Below, piece after piece: positions 15,700 through 24,843 of a stretch of 64,000 bases of DNA; position 1 is the first letter of the stretch, and every line of letters starts with the position of its first letter. The notes beneath the pieces were generated by a model, which was not told the origin of the DNA, did no database searches, and saw only the letters and a program-made list of their open reading frames with translations. Origin of the DNA: Geovibrio ferrireducens (GTDB taxonomy: Bacteria > Chrysiogenota > Deferribacteres > Deferribacterales > Geovibrionaceae); NCBI RefSeq assembly GCF_026226615.1, contig NZ_JAJAPB010000011.1, positions 26,397-90,396 of the forward strand, given 5' to 3'. The translations under genes and the position numbers were made by a program.

Positions 15700-17688
15700 A
15701 TGTGCTTATTGAATAGCTTAAGGAGAAAACTTCTCTTAGTTACGGCTCTGTTTTCTCTGTTATGCACGGCAGGATTTGTATCCTCTGCATACGCGGATGA
15801 AAACCTGTCACCCATGCAGTCCGACATGGCTCAGACTGCTCAGTTCATGCCTCTTCAGGAGGTACTGAAAGATATTGTTAAAACAAACCCGGAAGTTCTT
15901 GAAGCTCTGAAAAGGTACCAGACGGTCAAATCAGAACTCGGAATGGCCAAAAGCGGCTACAGACCTAACATAAGCGCTGAAGCCAGCATCGGGCCGGAAG
16001 TCACAAAAGGCTACGACACCAATTATGAAAGTGAAGACCTTATCGCAAGAAGAGCAGGAATATATGCGCGCCAGAACCTCTTTAACGGAATGCACACTTC
16101 AAATTATGTTAAAGAGACTGAATCACGCGTAAAAGCAGCAGCTTATGATGTCCTCAATACTGCGAACAGGGTTTTTCTGGAAGCAGCGGAAGCTTATCTG
16201 GAAGTTCTGAAAACTGCAGAACTGGTTGAACTGGCCAGACAGAATGTTATTACGCAGGCTCAGATACTTAAACAGATAAAAGAAAAAACTGATTCCGGCT
16301 TCGGAAGGGCATCTGATCTTTCCAACTCAGAATCACGCTTCGCACTCTCCAGAAGCAACTTCATCTCTCAGCAGCAGGATCTTAATCAGGCAATAGTGAA
16401 ATTCCACAGGCAGTTCGGCCGCATCCTCAGACCGGAAGTGTTCATAGTGCCCGAACCTGAGGGAACCCTTCCTTCCACAAAAGAAGAAGCTGTTGATATG
16501 GCTCTTCATGTGCATCCTGCCCTCCGTGTTGCAAACTATAACATAGAGGTAAGGAAGTACACTCTCTCCAAAGACAAATCAGCCTATTGGCCTTCACTTG
16601 ACCTCGAACTTCAGGCTGAACACAGCAACGATGTCGGCGGTGATGACGGCTGGACAAACAACGCAGGAGCTTTCCTGAAACTCAGCTACACTTTATATGA
16701 CGGCGGCATAAGAAAAGCACGCAAAGCCGGCAACTATGAATCAATGCTTAAAGAGTATCAGAGAAGCTACATCGAACGCAGAAATGTCAATGAGACAGTC
16801 GGCCTTGCATGGAACATTTTTATCGCTGAGCAGACAAAGAAACTGTTCCTCACCGAACACGTTGACATGAGCGAAAAAACCCTTGTTGAGTTTAAAGAGG
16901 AATATCACCTCGGCAGAAGAACTCTTCTTGAGCTGCTTGATATTGAAACAGAATATTTCACTGCGCAGAACTCATTTGTTCAGTCAAAATTCTCTTTCCT
17001 GACATCATACTACAGGCTTGCTCAGGCAACAGGCATGCTTCTCAACGAGTTTGAAACCGGTCTCTTCGAAAAAGTGGATCTCAAAGACTACAAAGACGAA
17101 TTTGACTACGCTCTTTACAAAAAACTCGGCGAAGACAGAGATAAGGATACAGTGAAGGACACTGCTGACCAGTGCGACAACTCACTGCTTAATTCTGACA
17201 CTCTGCCTTGGGGCTGCTTTGATAAGAGAGGTCTTGAAGTAGGCTATAATGTTCCTGAAAAAATAGAGCCTTATATCCTCCCGAAAGAGCAAAGACCCGC
17301 AGTCAAAGAACAGAGAGTTCTTGCCATAGACGAATCGAAAAAGGAACAGTCCTTCCATCTGGACATAATCAATTTCAACTTCGACTCAGCAGAACTCACA
17401 CCTGAAGCGCGCGAGTATCTTAAAACCATAGCCGGACAGCTTAAAGCGCTTAAAGACTACAAACTTGAAATAGTCGGCCACACCGATATTTCCGGTACAA
17501 GAAGATATAACCAGCAACTTTCCGAAAAAAGGGCAGAAACAGTGGTGAATGAACTTGCGGCTCTGGGTGTTGATAAAAATATCATGACATCCTACGGCAA
17601 AGGAAGCGCATCACCTATCGTCAGCAACCAGACCCTTGAAGGAAGACAGAAAAACAGACGTATAGAGTTTAAGCTTATCAGAAACTGA
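15700..17688 (+). CDS. TolC-family outer-membrane exporter fused to an OmpA domain
   Basis: 662 residues. After a signal peptide (cut near SAYA, residue 32) there is a full TolC/LapE outer membrane factor (about 50-455), with paired coiled-coil repeats and motifs such as QNLFNG and YTLYDGG. A calcium-binding thrombospondin-3-like segment (DRDKDTVKDTADQC, about 480-500) leads to a C-terminal OmpA peptidoglycan-binding domain (about 545-660: NFDSAELTPEA, GHTDISG, LSEKRAETV, NRRIEF). The OmpA part should pin the exporter to the cell wall. It heads the operon with protease, receptor, ABC exporter and adaptor, so it is the outer channel for the giant adhesin. AGGAG lies 8 nt before the ATG. Confidence 0.88.
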   Translation: MCLLNSLRRKLLLVTALFSLLCTAGFVSSAYADENLSPMQSDMAQTAQFMPLQEVLKDIVKTNPEVLEALKRYQTVKSELGMAKSGYRPNISAEASIGPEVTKGYDTNYESEDLIARRAGIYARQNLFNGMHTSNYVKETESRVKAAAYDVLNTANRVFLEAAEAYLEVLKTAELVELARQNVITQAQILKQIKEKTDSGFGRASDLSNSESRFALSRSNFISQQQDLNQAIVKFHRQFGRILRPEVFIVPEPEGTLPSTKEEAVDMALHVHPALRVANYNIEVRKYTLSKDKSAYWPSLDLELQAEHSNDVGGDDGWTNNAGAFLKLSYTLYDGGIRKARKAGNYESMLKEYQRSYIERRNVNETVGLAWNIFIAEQTKKLFLTEHVDMSEKTLVEFKEEYHLGRRTLLELLDIETEYFTAQNSFVQSKFSFLTSYYRLAQATGMLLNEFETGLFEKVDLKDYKDEFDYALYKKLGEDRDKDTVKDTADQCDNSLLNSDTLPWGCFDKRGLEVGYNVPEKIEPYILPKEQRPAVKEQRVLAIDESKKEQSFHLDIINFNFDSAELTPEAREYLKTIAGQLKALKDYKLEIVGHTDISGTRRYNQQLSEKRAETVVNELAALGVDKNIMTSYGKGSASPIVSNQTLEGRQKNRRIEFKLIRN

Positions 17689-17702
17689 TGTTATACTGAG
17701 TA

Positions 17703-18365
17703 ATGATAAACTTTAAACGAATAATGCTTATAGTATCCGCAGCAGTGACAGTTTATGTCGCTGCTGCGGTTTCATCTGAGATGTTTTATGTTCCGGAGGA
17801 TGTCCGAAGCACCTTTAAAAGCCGTTATGGTGATCAGGCTGATAAAAGGCTTGCCGGGCTTCTCAGTCTTATGAATGAGATTGCGTCCGCCGACGAGGAA
17901 ACAAAAATTATTGAGGTCAATAAGTTTTTCAATCAGGTTGAATACCGTTCTGACGCGCTGGTGTGGGGTAAGAGCGATTATTGGGCAAGCAGGCTGGAGT
18001 TTATAGGGAAGGGGATGGGTGACTGTGAGGATTATGCCGTGGCAAAGTTCCTTACTCTCATTCAACTTGGTGTTCCTCAGGAGAAACTTTTTCTCACGTA
18101 CGTTAAAGCCATAGGTTATGCCGAGGTTGCTCACATGGTTGTATCATATTACCCGCAAAAAGGCGCTGTTCCGCTTGTTCTTGATAATTACAACAAGCAG
18201 ATTCTGCCCGCAACTAAAAGAAACGATCTGGTTCCCGTTTACAGCTTCACTGCTAATGATCTCTACATACAGAAACAGCAGGGGCTCGGAAAAAGGGTTA
18301 ATCCCTCCTCGTCCAAAAACCTGCAAAAGCTGAAAGAAATCGACCTTGAAATATATAAGAGGTAA
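17703..18365 (+). CDS. lapG: LapG-like periplasmic cysteine protease
   Basis: 220 residues, bacterial transglutaminase-like cysteine protease (BTLCP). A signal peptide (about 1-24) is followed by the catalytic triad Cys108 (GDCEDYA), His144 (AHMVV) and Asp161 (VLDNYN). The spacings of 36 and 17 residues nearly match Pseudomonas LapG (37 and 17). The acidic pair after Cys108 matches the calcium-binding residues. LapG cuts the N-terminus of LapA-type adhesins and so releases them from the cell; the adhesin in this window has the matching TAAG site. It lies 14 bp after the exporter and 5 bp before the receptor gene. Confidence 0.92.
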   Translation: MINFKRIMLIVSAAVTVYVAAAVSSEMFYVPEDVRSTFKSRYGDQADKRLAGLLSLMNEIASADEETKIIEVNKFFNQVEYRSDALVWGKSDYWASRLEFIGKGMGDCEDYAVAKFLTLIQLGVPQEKLFLTYVKAIGYAEVAHMVVSYYPQKGAVPLVLDNYNKQILPATKRNDLVPVYSFTANDLYIQKQQGLGKRVNPSSSKNLQKLKEIDLEIYKR

Positions 18366-18370
18366 CTAAA

Positions 18371-20314
18371 ATGACTCTATTCCGACAGTTACAGATTTTT
18401 GTGACAGTAATGCTGCTGGCGGTTCTGGGTATTGTTCTGCAAATTAATTTCAGCGATACCAAGGAATACGTGCGCAATCAGTTATACACAAATGCAAAAA
18501 ACACGGCTAACTCCCTTTCTCTCTCAATGAGCCCTTTTATGGATGATCTTTCCATAATGGAGACAATGATAAACGCCATGTTCGACGGCGGTTACTACGA
18601 GGAGATAACCCTGATAAAACAGGACGGAACCGTGGCTTATTCAAAGAGTGAGAACATAGCTGTGGAGGGTGTTCCGCAGGCTTTTATAAATATGGTCAGG
18701 CTTGAGGCTCCTGTGGCTGAGGCCGCAGTATCAGGCGGCTGGAGCATATACGGAACGCTTAAGGTCAAAGTGCATCTGGGGCATTCATACTTGCGCCTGT
18801 GGGAAACATTCAAACAGCTTTGCCTGTGGTTTGTTGTTCTGGGCGGTCTTGCCTCGCTCGTAAGTTATTTCATTCTTAAACTTATTCTCGCTTCTCTCAA
18901 TGCCATAAAAGCTCAGGCAGAGGCAGTGGGGAACAATGAATTCATAATAAACGAGCGTGTGCCTAAAACCCCTGAGCTCAGGCAGGTTGTTCTTGCCATA
19001 AATGCAATGGTTCAGAAGGTGCAGGGTATTTACAACCGTGAGGTTGAAACACTCCAGAAATATCAGGAACTGCAATACAAAGATGCCCAGACAGGTCTTT
19101 ATAACCGTAAATATTTCATAAAACAGTTCAGCAACTTCGTTTCATCCAATGATGAGCGTTCAAAAGGTGAGGTCATACTCTTCTCATTTGAAGGGCTTGA
19201 AAAAGTGCATCAGATGTCAGGATTTCAGGTTGTTCAGCAGCTTTACGACTTTGCCTCTGCCACAATGAAGGAGTGCACGGTAAACAAGCTTTACTCCTTT
19301 GTCTCCTGCCTCAATTCAAATGACTTCGTGATAACACTGCCTTCGTCCGATGTTGAGGAGAGTACTCTCTGCACTAAAATAATCTATTCCAAAATAAAAG
19401 ATTTTGTTGATGCAAACAAAGAGTTCAGCGGGCATACGGACTTTGCCGCAGGCATAGTCAGCTACAACGAAACAGACAGTATAAGCAGTGTTCTCACTAA
19501 GGCCGACTATGCGCTTTCTGCCGCAAAAAATGCCGCAGAACCGCATCTGGATCATTTCCGGGATGACGGAACAAAGCTGATTCTCGGTAAACTGGAATGG
19601 AAGAAGATGATAGAATCCGCCCTCAGCGAACAGAGGTTTATGCTCACATCACAGCCTGTTGTCTCTGAAATAGGGGAGCTCCACAGGGAGATATTCATCA
19701 ATATGATCGACCTTCAGGGGCAGATACAGAGGGCAGGGTATTTTATGCCTATGGTTATCAAGCTCTCTCTTGCCAATGATGTGGATCAGTACGTGCTGAG
19801 GCACGCCACCGATTTTCTTGATAAAAATCAGGGAATTACCCTCGCTGTCAATGTTTCCAACGACTTCCTCAAGGACAGGGAATCCTTCACGTGGTTCAGA
19901 AAGTTCCTTTCCTCCGTCAGACACCTTAACAGCAGACTTGTGTTTGAAATACCGGATGAGGCGATAGGCAAAAGCTTTGACATATGCCTTGATTTCTCCG
20001 GTCTGCTGAAAGGTACAGGGTTCAAATTCGGCATAGACAGGTTCGTTATGAATGAAACCTCAGTCAAATATCTTCATCTGCTTAAACCGGACTATATCAA
20101 GGTTGAGCAGGACTATCTGCTTGATATTGAAAATAACGGTGATGCGGGTATCGCGCTCAATGCTTTCCTCACGATTACCGAAAGTCTGGGTATAAAACTC
20201 ATTGCAACCAAAATAGAAAACGAGGAACAGAAAGCAGTGCTTGAAGCAAGACAGATAAAATACTTTCAAGGAAGGGGAATTGCGGATATTTCCCCATTGG
20301 GCGATAAGAAATGA
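18371..20314 (+). CDS. lapD: LapD-like c-di-GMP receptor with degenerate GGDEF and EAL domains
   Basis: 647 residues: TM1 (about 7-26), a periplasmic LapD/MoxY N-terminal domain (about 30-150), TM2 (about 152-174), HAMP (about 175-225), GGDEF-like (about 240-395) and EAL-like (about 410-640). The GGDEF site reads SNDF (about residue 316) and the EAL triad and metal ligands are missing, so it should neither make nor degrade c-di-GMP. In LapD, binding of c-di-GMP to the EAL domain makes the periplasmic domain trap LapG, keeping the adhesin on the surface. Position directly after lapG supports the same role. Its stop overlaps the start of the ABC gene. Confidence 0.9.
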   Translation: MTLFRQLQIFVTVMLLAVLGIVLQINFSDTKEYVRNQLYTNAKNTANSLSLSMSPFMDDLSIMETMINAMFDGGYYEEITLIKQDGTVAYSKSENIAVEGVPQAFINMVRLEAPVAEAAVSGGWSIYGTLKVKVHLGHSYLRLWETFKQLCLWFVVLGGLASLVSYFILKLILASLNAIKAQAEAVGNNEFIINERVPKTPELRQVVLAINAMVQKVQGIYNREVETLQKYQELQYKDAQTGLYNRKYFIKQFSNFVSSNDERSKGEVILFSFEGLEKVHQMSGFQVVQQLYDFASATMKECTVNKLYSFVSCLNSNDFVITLPSSDVEESTLCTKIIYSKIKDFVDANKEFSGHTDFAAGIVSYNETDSISSVLTKADYALSAAKNAAEPHLDHFRDDGTKLILGKLEWKKMIESALSEQRFMLTSQPVVSEIGELHREIFINMIDLQGQIQRAGYFMPMVIKLSLANDVDQYVLRHATDFLDKNQGITLAVNVSNDFLKDRESFTWFRKFLSSVRHLNSRLVFEIPDEAIGKSFDICLDFSGLLKGTGFKFGIDRFVMNETSVKYLHLLKPDYIKVEQDYLLDIENNGDAGIALNAFLTITESLGIKLIATKIENEEQKAVLEARQIKYFQGRGIADISPLGDKK

Positions 20315-22458
20315 GCAGGAAAATATCATCCGATTCACTGATGAACTGCCTGGTTCTGCTGACCAAGCTGAACAACAGGCCTGCCACTATGGAAGCCCTG
20401 GCTTACGGCTTGCCTTTTGACCCGAAGAAGGAGAAGCAGTCTCTTTTTGATGTTGAGAAATCGAAGGCAAATTTTTCCCGTGCGGCTGCCAACGCAGGCT
20501 TTAAATCCACTCTTGTGAAAAGACGGATTGAAGATCTGCCTGCGGTTGTTCTCCCTGCCATTCTTCTGCTTGAGAACGGGAACGCATGTGTTATCACGGC
20601 TATTGATCATACAGGGAAAAGAGCGGAGATCGTCATCCCTGATATTGATGAAACGCCTATGGAAACAGATTTTGAGAAGCTCAATGACGAATATCTCGGT
20701 TTTGCCTTTCTCCTGAAAAAGAATTATGAAGGCTACAGGCCGGAGGACTCCGCCTCATCCGAAGGGGATCGGGATAACTGGTTTTTCGGTACACTCTGGA
20801 AATTCAGGGATATATACTGGAATGTTCTGCTGGCAACCCTTCTGATAAACATATTTGTCATAGCGGGCCCCATGTTCACAATGAACGTGTACGACAGAAT
20901 TATCCCCCATAACGCTGTGGATACTCTGTGGGTTCTGGCCATCGGCATATCAACAGTCTATATCTTCGATCTTATTCTTAAATATCTCAGAACCCAGTTT
21001 CTGGAAGTGGCTGCCAAAAAGAGCGATGTAATTCTCTCTTCCATACTTTTTGAGCAGTCCCTCAACCTGAAAATGAAGAACAAACCCAGAACCGTAGGTT
21101 CTTTTGCCAACAACCTCAGAGAGTTTGACGGAATCAGAGGATTTTTTACATCCGGCGCTGTAGTGGCGTTCATCGAGCTTCCGTTTGTTGTTATCTTTCT
21201 CTTGGTTATCTATTACATAAGCCAGCTTTTGGTTCTTGTTCCCCTTACAACCATACTGCTGATACTTCTCTACAGTTTTTTTATGCGCAATCCCATCAAA
21301 CGCCTCGCCGACAGCACACACGAAGCATCAGCCCGCAAAAGCGGTATTCTGGTGGAGGCTCTGTCCAATCTGGAGACAATCAAAGCGTTTAACGCCAACA
21401 GTTCAATCCAGTGGCACTGGGAGGAGAGCACGGGGGATATAGCCGCCAAAGGGCTCAAATCCAGAGTGCTTTCAAGCTCGCTGAGCACAGTTGCCGCATT
21501 CCTGACGCAGCTGAGCAGTGTTGCGGTGGTTATTGCCGGGGTTTATCTCATTAAAGAGGGTGAACTCACCATGGGCGGGCTTATCGCAACGGTTATACTC
21601 TCCTCCAGAACCATAGCGCCCATGTCTCAGGTGGCTTCGCTGCTCACCGGTTATGAGCAGATGAAAACAGGCTTAAGCGCGCTTAATGACCTTATGAAAA
21701 AAGAGATAGAGCGCCCGGACAGAAAGCTTTTCCTCAGACGTCCGGTGTTTAAGGGAGCTATCGAGTTCAAAGATGTGACTTTCCGCTATCCTGATGAAAC
21801 AAAGAATGCCCTCACTGGGGTCAGCTTCAAGATCAACCCCATGGAAAGAGTGGGGATAATAGGGCAGGTAGGTTCGGGGAAATCCACATTGGCAAAAATA
21901 CTCATGGGGTTTTATGACCCGGATGAGGGCAGTGTTTTTGTGGACGGTATAGACATTAAACAGATAGACCCGGCGGATCTGCGGCATAATTTCAGCTATG
22001 TTCCGCAGGATGTGTCTCTTCTTTCCGGCTCAGTGAGAGAGAACATCACATTTAAGGCTCCTCATTCGGAGGATTCTGAAATTATACGCGCAGCAAATAT
22101 AGGCTGCGTGACTAATTTTACTGACCGCCACCCCATGGGGCTTGATGTAAATGTGGGTGAAAGAGGGGGAAACCTCTCCGGCGGACAGAGACAGTCTGTT
22201 GCAGTGGCGCGCGCTTTCCTTGTGAACAGCCCCATAATCCTCATGGATGAGCCTACCAACTCAATGGACTACACGACCGAAATGAGGGTCATTGCCAACC
22301 TTAAAGAGGCGACAAAGGATAAAACCACAATAGTCATCACCCATAAACCCAGCATTCTGGAAATTGTTGACCGGATTATTGTTTTCGATAACGGAAGCAT
22401 AGTCATTGACGGTAAGAAAGAAGACGTGCTGGCAAAACTCGGAGGCAACCGAAAATGA
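20311..22458 (+). CDS. lapB: Type I secretion ABC exporter, LapB-like
   Basis: 715 residues. An N-terminal C39-peptidase-like domain (about 8-140) lacks the catalytic Cys/His arrangement, as in exporters of RTX/LapA-type substrates. A six-helix TM domain follows (about 165-450), then the nucleotide-binding domain with Walker A GQVGSGKST (about 517-525), signature LSGGQRQ (about 621), Walker B IILMDEPTN (about 642-650) and the H-loop THKP. It powers export of the adhesin with the adaptor and TolC-OmpA protein. It overlaps both neighbours by 4 bp. Confidence 0.92.
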   Translation: MSRKISSDSLMNCLVLLTKLNNRPATMEALAYGLPFDPKKEKQSLFDVEKSKANFSRAAANAGFKSTLVKRRIEDLPAVVLPAILLLENGNACVITAIDHTGKRAEIVIPDIDETPMETDFEKLNDEYLGFAFLLKKNYEGYRPEDSASSEGDRDNWFFGTLWKFRDIYWNVLLATLLINIFVIAGPMFTMNVYDRIIPHNAVDTLWVLAIGISTVYIFDLILKYLRTQFLEVAAKKSDVILSSILFEQSLNLKMKNKPRTVGSFANNLREFDGIRGFFTSGAVVAFIELPFVVIFLLVIYYISQLLVLVPLTTILLILLYSFFMRNPIKRLADSTHEASARKSGILVEALSNLETIKAFNANSSIQWHWEESTGDIAAKGLKSRVLSSSLSTVAAFLTQLSSVAVVIAGVYLIKEGELTMGGLIATVILSSRTIAPMSQVASLLTGYEQMKTGLSALNDLMKKEIERPDRKLFLRRPVFKGAIEFKDVTFRYPDETKNALTGVSFKINPMERVGIIGQVGSGKSTLAKILMGFYDPDEGSVFVDGIDIKQIDPADLRHNFSYVPQDVSLLSGSVRENITFKAPHSEDSEIIRAANIGCVTNFTDRHPMGLDVNVGERGGNLSGGQRQSVAVARAFLVNSPIILMDEPTNSMDYTTEMRVIANLKEATKDKTTIVITHKPSILEIVDRIIVFDNGSIVIDGKKEDVLAKLGGNRK

Positions 22459-23822
22459 TAAACGGCAAAAATTCCTCCGGCCATAAAAACGGAAACGGTA
22501 AAAAAAGCGTTCTTAACAGTGACATTGAGTTTATGAACAGCCTTAATGCCGCTGTGCTCCAGAAAAGCCCTATAAAAATGTCGCTGATACTTTACGTAAT
22601 CACCGCACTTATAATAGTGCTTTTCACATGGGCATATTTCACAGAGCTTGATGAGCTCACAAGAGGCATAGGCAAGGTTATTCCTTCCCGGCAGGTTCAG
22701 GTGATTCAGAACCTTGAAGGCGGGATAGTAAAGGAACTCAGAGTTAAGGAAGGCCAGTTTGTTAAAACCGGAGAGGTACTTGTTGTTATAGATGACACAG
22801 GTGCCGGAAGCTCATATCAGGAAGGACGGGCAAAACTCGGCGAGCTTAAGGCAAGAGCAGTAAGGCTCAAAGCCGAAGCCGGCATAGCCGGGTTTGTAAT
22901 AGATGAGGAAGCCAAAACAAACTACCCGCAGCTTATCATGGAGGAGCAGAGGCTCTATGAAACGAACACAGCCCGCAGGAACAGCGAGAAGGAAGTGTTT
23001 GTCCAGAGGTTTAAGCAGCGGCAGGTGGAATTGGCGAATGCGCGCCAGAGGCTTAAAAACCTCCATACCAGCAAAGGTATGATACAGAGGGAAATAGAGC
23101 TGATGGACCCGCTTTTCAAAAAAGGTCTGGTTTCGGAGCTTGAGTTTATTCAGCTCAGGCAGAAAGAGCTTGATAACCGCAAGGAGATTGACGAGACAGT
23201 GAAAAACATCGAATCCCTTGAACATCAGGTTATTGAGGCGAGAAACGCCATAGGCGAAATTGAAGGACGGCAGAAAAGTGAGGCGCAGACTGAGCTTAAC
23301 AAGGTCATAGCTGAAATTGAGCAGATCTCAAACTCTCAGGTGGCTATTGAGGACAGAGTGAGGCGTACCATGGTGCGCTCCCCTGTGGACGGTACTGTGA
23401 AACAGCTTTTCATCAACACTGTGGGTGGTATTGCCAAACCGGGTATGGACATTATAGAGATAGTGCCCAATGACGACAAACTGCTTGTGGAAGCGAAAAT
23501 CAAGCCTTCCGACATAGCATTTGTTTACCCCGGACAGAATGCAGTTATCAAGCTCACAGCGTATGATTTTGCGATTTACGGCGGTCTGGAAGGGAAGGTT
23601 ATACACGTCAGTGCGGACACTATCACCGATGAAAAGGATGAGGAATACTACCTTGTCAGAATCGAAACGGACACTAACTACCTCGGAACGGAGGACAACA
23701 AAAAAGACATAATGGTCGGCATGACAGTTCAGGCGGACATAATTACGGGCAAAAAGACAATTATTCAGTACATCATGAAGCCGATTTTAAGGGCGAAGTA
23801 CAACGCGCTAAGGGAAAGATGA
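22455..23822 (+). CDS. lapC: HlyD-family type I secretion adaptor, LapC-like
   Basis: 455 residues: a short polar N-terminus, one TM helix (about 43-63), a lipoyl-like segment (GGIVKELRVKEGQFVKTGE), a long periplasmic coiled coil (about 120-300), then a second lipoyl half (RSPVDGTVKQL) and a beta-barrel. This is the membrane fusion protein that joins the ABC exporter to the outer-membrane channel. It overlaps the ABC gene by 4 bp and the LuxR gene by an ATGA-type junction. Confidence 0.92.
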   Translation: MINGKNSSGHKNGNGKKSVLNSDIEFMNSLNAAVLQKSPIKMSLILYVITALIIVLFTWAYFTELDELTRGIGKVIPSRQVQVIQNLEGGIVKELRVKEGQFVKTGEVLVVIDDTGAGSSYQEGRAKLGELKARAVRLKAEAGIAGFVIDEEAKTNYPQLIMEEQRLYETNTARRNSEKEVFVQRFKQRQVELANARQRLKNLHTSKGMIQREIELMDPLFKKGLVSELEFIQLRQKELDNRKEIDETVKNIESLEHQVIEARNAIGEIEGRQKSEAQTELNKVIAEIEQISNSQVAIEDRVRRTMVRSPVDGTVKQLFINTVGGIAKPGMDIIEIVPNDDKLLVEAKIKPSDIAFVYPGQNAVIKLTAYDFAIYGGLEGKVIHVSADTITDEKDEEYYLVRIETDTNYLGTEDNKKDIMVGMTVQADIITGKKTIIQYIMKPILRAKYNALRER

Positions 23823-24412
23823 TGAAAATAACTGTTGTAACTGATGATAACCGCTTTTTTGAATATGTTGAGTCAGCCGTCAGAATGAACGGCTGCAGTT
23901 TTATGAGATATAACCGTGATAAGGCAGAGGAATCTGTAAAGAATGCGGACTTGCTGGTGGTGGATCTTCTTTCCTCAGACAAACAGATTCCTGTCGGAGT
24001 CTGCCCTGTGGCTGTTTTCTCCGCTGTTCCGGGGTACAATGAGGCAGTACGCTTCCTTCATAAGGGAGTAAAGGGTTACGGTAACAGGTTCATGAACCCG
24101 GAAAACCTTAACCAGATGCTTCATACTGTGATTTCTGGACAGGTATGGCTTCCTCCTTCAATACTCAGCAGGCTGATAGCCTCAGTGCCGCAAAACGGCA
24201 CTTCACGGCTTGAGGCGGGCTTTTTTGATGACCTCAGCGAGAGGGAGCAACAGGTGGCTGAACTGATAGGGCGGGGTATGAGCAATAAGGAAATTGCCGA
24301 TTCCATGGGGATCACCGTGCGCACTGTCAAGGCGCATCTCTCATCGGTTTTTGTAAAAACCGGATGCCGGGACAGGCTGGAGGTTGCCCTCAAGCTGAAA
24401 GGAAGTGTATGA
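23822..24412 (+). CDS. LuxR-family response-regulator-like transcription factor
   Basis: 196 residues. A receiver-like domain (about 1-120) has a possible phospho-acceptor Asp in LLVVDLL (about residue 48), but the other acidic pocket and Lys positions are poorly conserved, so phosphorylation is doubtful. The C-terminal LuxR HTH (about 135-195) is intact: LSEREQQVAELIGRGMSNKEIA and TVRTVKAHLSS. Such a gene often ends type I secretion/adhesin operons. It could act on the GTAC-N4-GTAC sites in front of the operon and adhesin gene; that link is inference. An ATG 3 bp earlier is equally possible. Confidence 0.82.
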   Translation: MKITVVTDDNRFFEYVESAVRMNGCSFMRYNRDKAEESVKNADLLVVDLLSSDKQIPVGVCPVAVFSAVPGYNEAVRFLHKGVKGYGNRFMNPENLNQMLHTVISGQVWLPPSILSRLIASVPQNGTSRLEAGFFDDLSEREQQVAELIGRGMSNKEIADSMGITVRTVKAHLSSVFVKTGCRDRLEVALKLKGSV

Positions 24413-24477
24413 CCTGGTAGTATCAAGGCTGAATGTTTGGTTCTAATTCGATGCGTTGGCTTGCTGCCTGCAGTATA

Positions 24478-24554
24478 GTCATTGCGAACCCTGCGGGGTG
24501 AAGCAATCTTTCGTATATTCAGAGACTGCGTCGTCGCTGCGCTCCTCGCAGTGA
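24478..24554. repeat. Dispersed repeat of the GTCATTGCGA...GAAGCAATCT type
   Basis: GTCATTGCGAACC...GAAGCAATCTT followed by GAGACTGCGTCGTCGCTGCGCTCCTCGC-type sequence. Related copies lie at 47013-47046 and 50539-50573. A further degenerate piece is at 24567-24597. The motif is known as a common intergenic repeat in several phyla; its role is unknown. Confidence 0.6.
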
Positions 24555-24616
24555 CGCAAACCGCGGTCATTACCAACGAATGTGACGCAATCTCAAAGCC
24601 TTAAGCCGCTAAAATA

Positions 24617-24711
24617 AAAAAATCCCCCTCTGTTCCCCTTTAATAAAGGGGGAAGTTATTGCAGATAAAGCAAAACACCATCCTTTAGCAAAGGAAGGTC
24701 GGGGAGGATTT
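24617..24711. repeat. Second dispersed repeat, imperfect inverted unit (AAATCCCCCT...GGGGAGGATTT)
   Basis: The outer ends AAAAATCCCCCT and GGGGAGGATTT are inverted, with an inner hairpin CCCCTTTAATAAAGGGG. It lies between the convergent exporter operon and adhesin gene. It looks like a MITE-like or REP-like intergenic element; no transposase is present. Confidence 0.6.
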
Positions 24712-24741
24712 ACTTGGATATTTATTTAATATACCTTATAA

Positions 24742-24783
24742 AAAATCCCCCGTAAGCTTTCACAGCCTGCGGGGGATTTTTTT
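24742..24783. terminator. Strong bidirectional terminator of exporter operon and adhesin gene
   Basis: An 11-bp stem AAAATCCCCCG (24742-24752) / CGGGGGATTTT (24770-24780), flanked by A and T runs on both sides. Confidence 0.88.
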
Positions 24784-24843
24784 GTGCTTATTGCAACACT
24801 GCGCCGGACTGGCCGGACGCAGTGTCTGTTGTGATTTTGATTA

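Noticed and set aside
20311..20760. Active C39 bacteriocin-type leader peptidase in the ABC exporter
   Set aside because: The domain lacks the conserved catalytic Cys-Gly and His context; such degenerate domains are normal in exporters of large adhesins.
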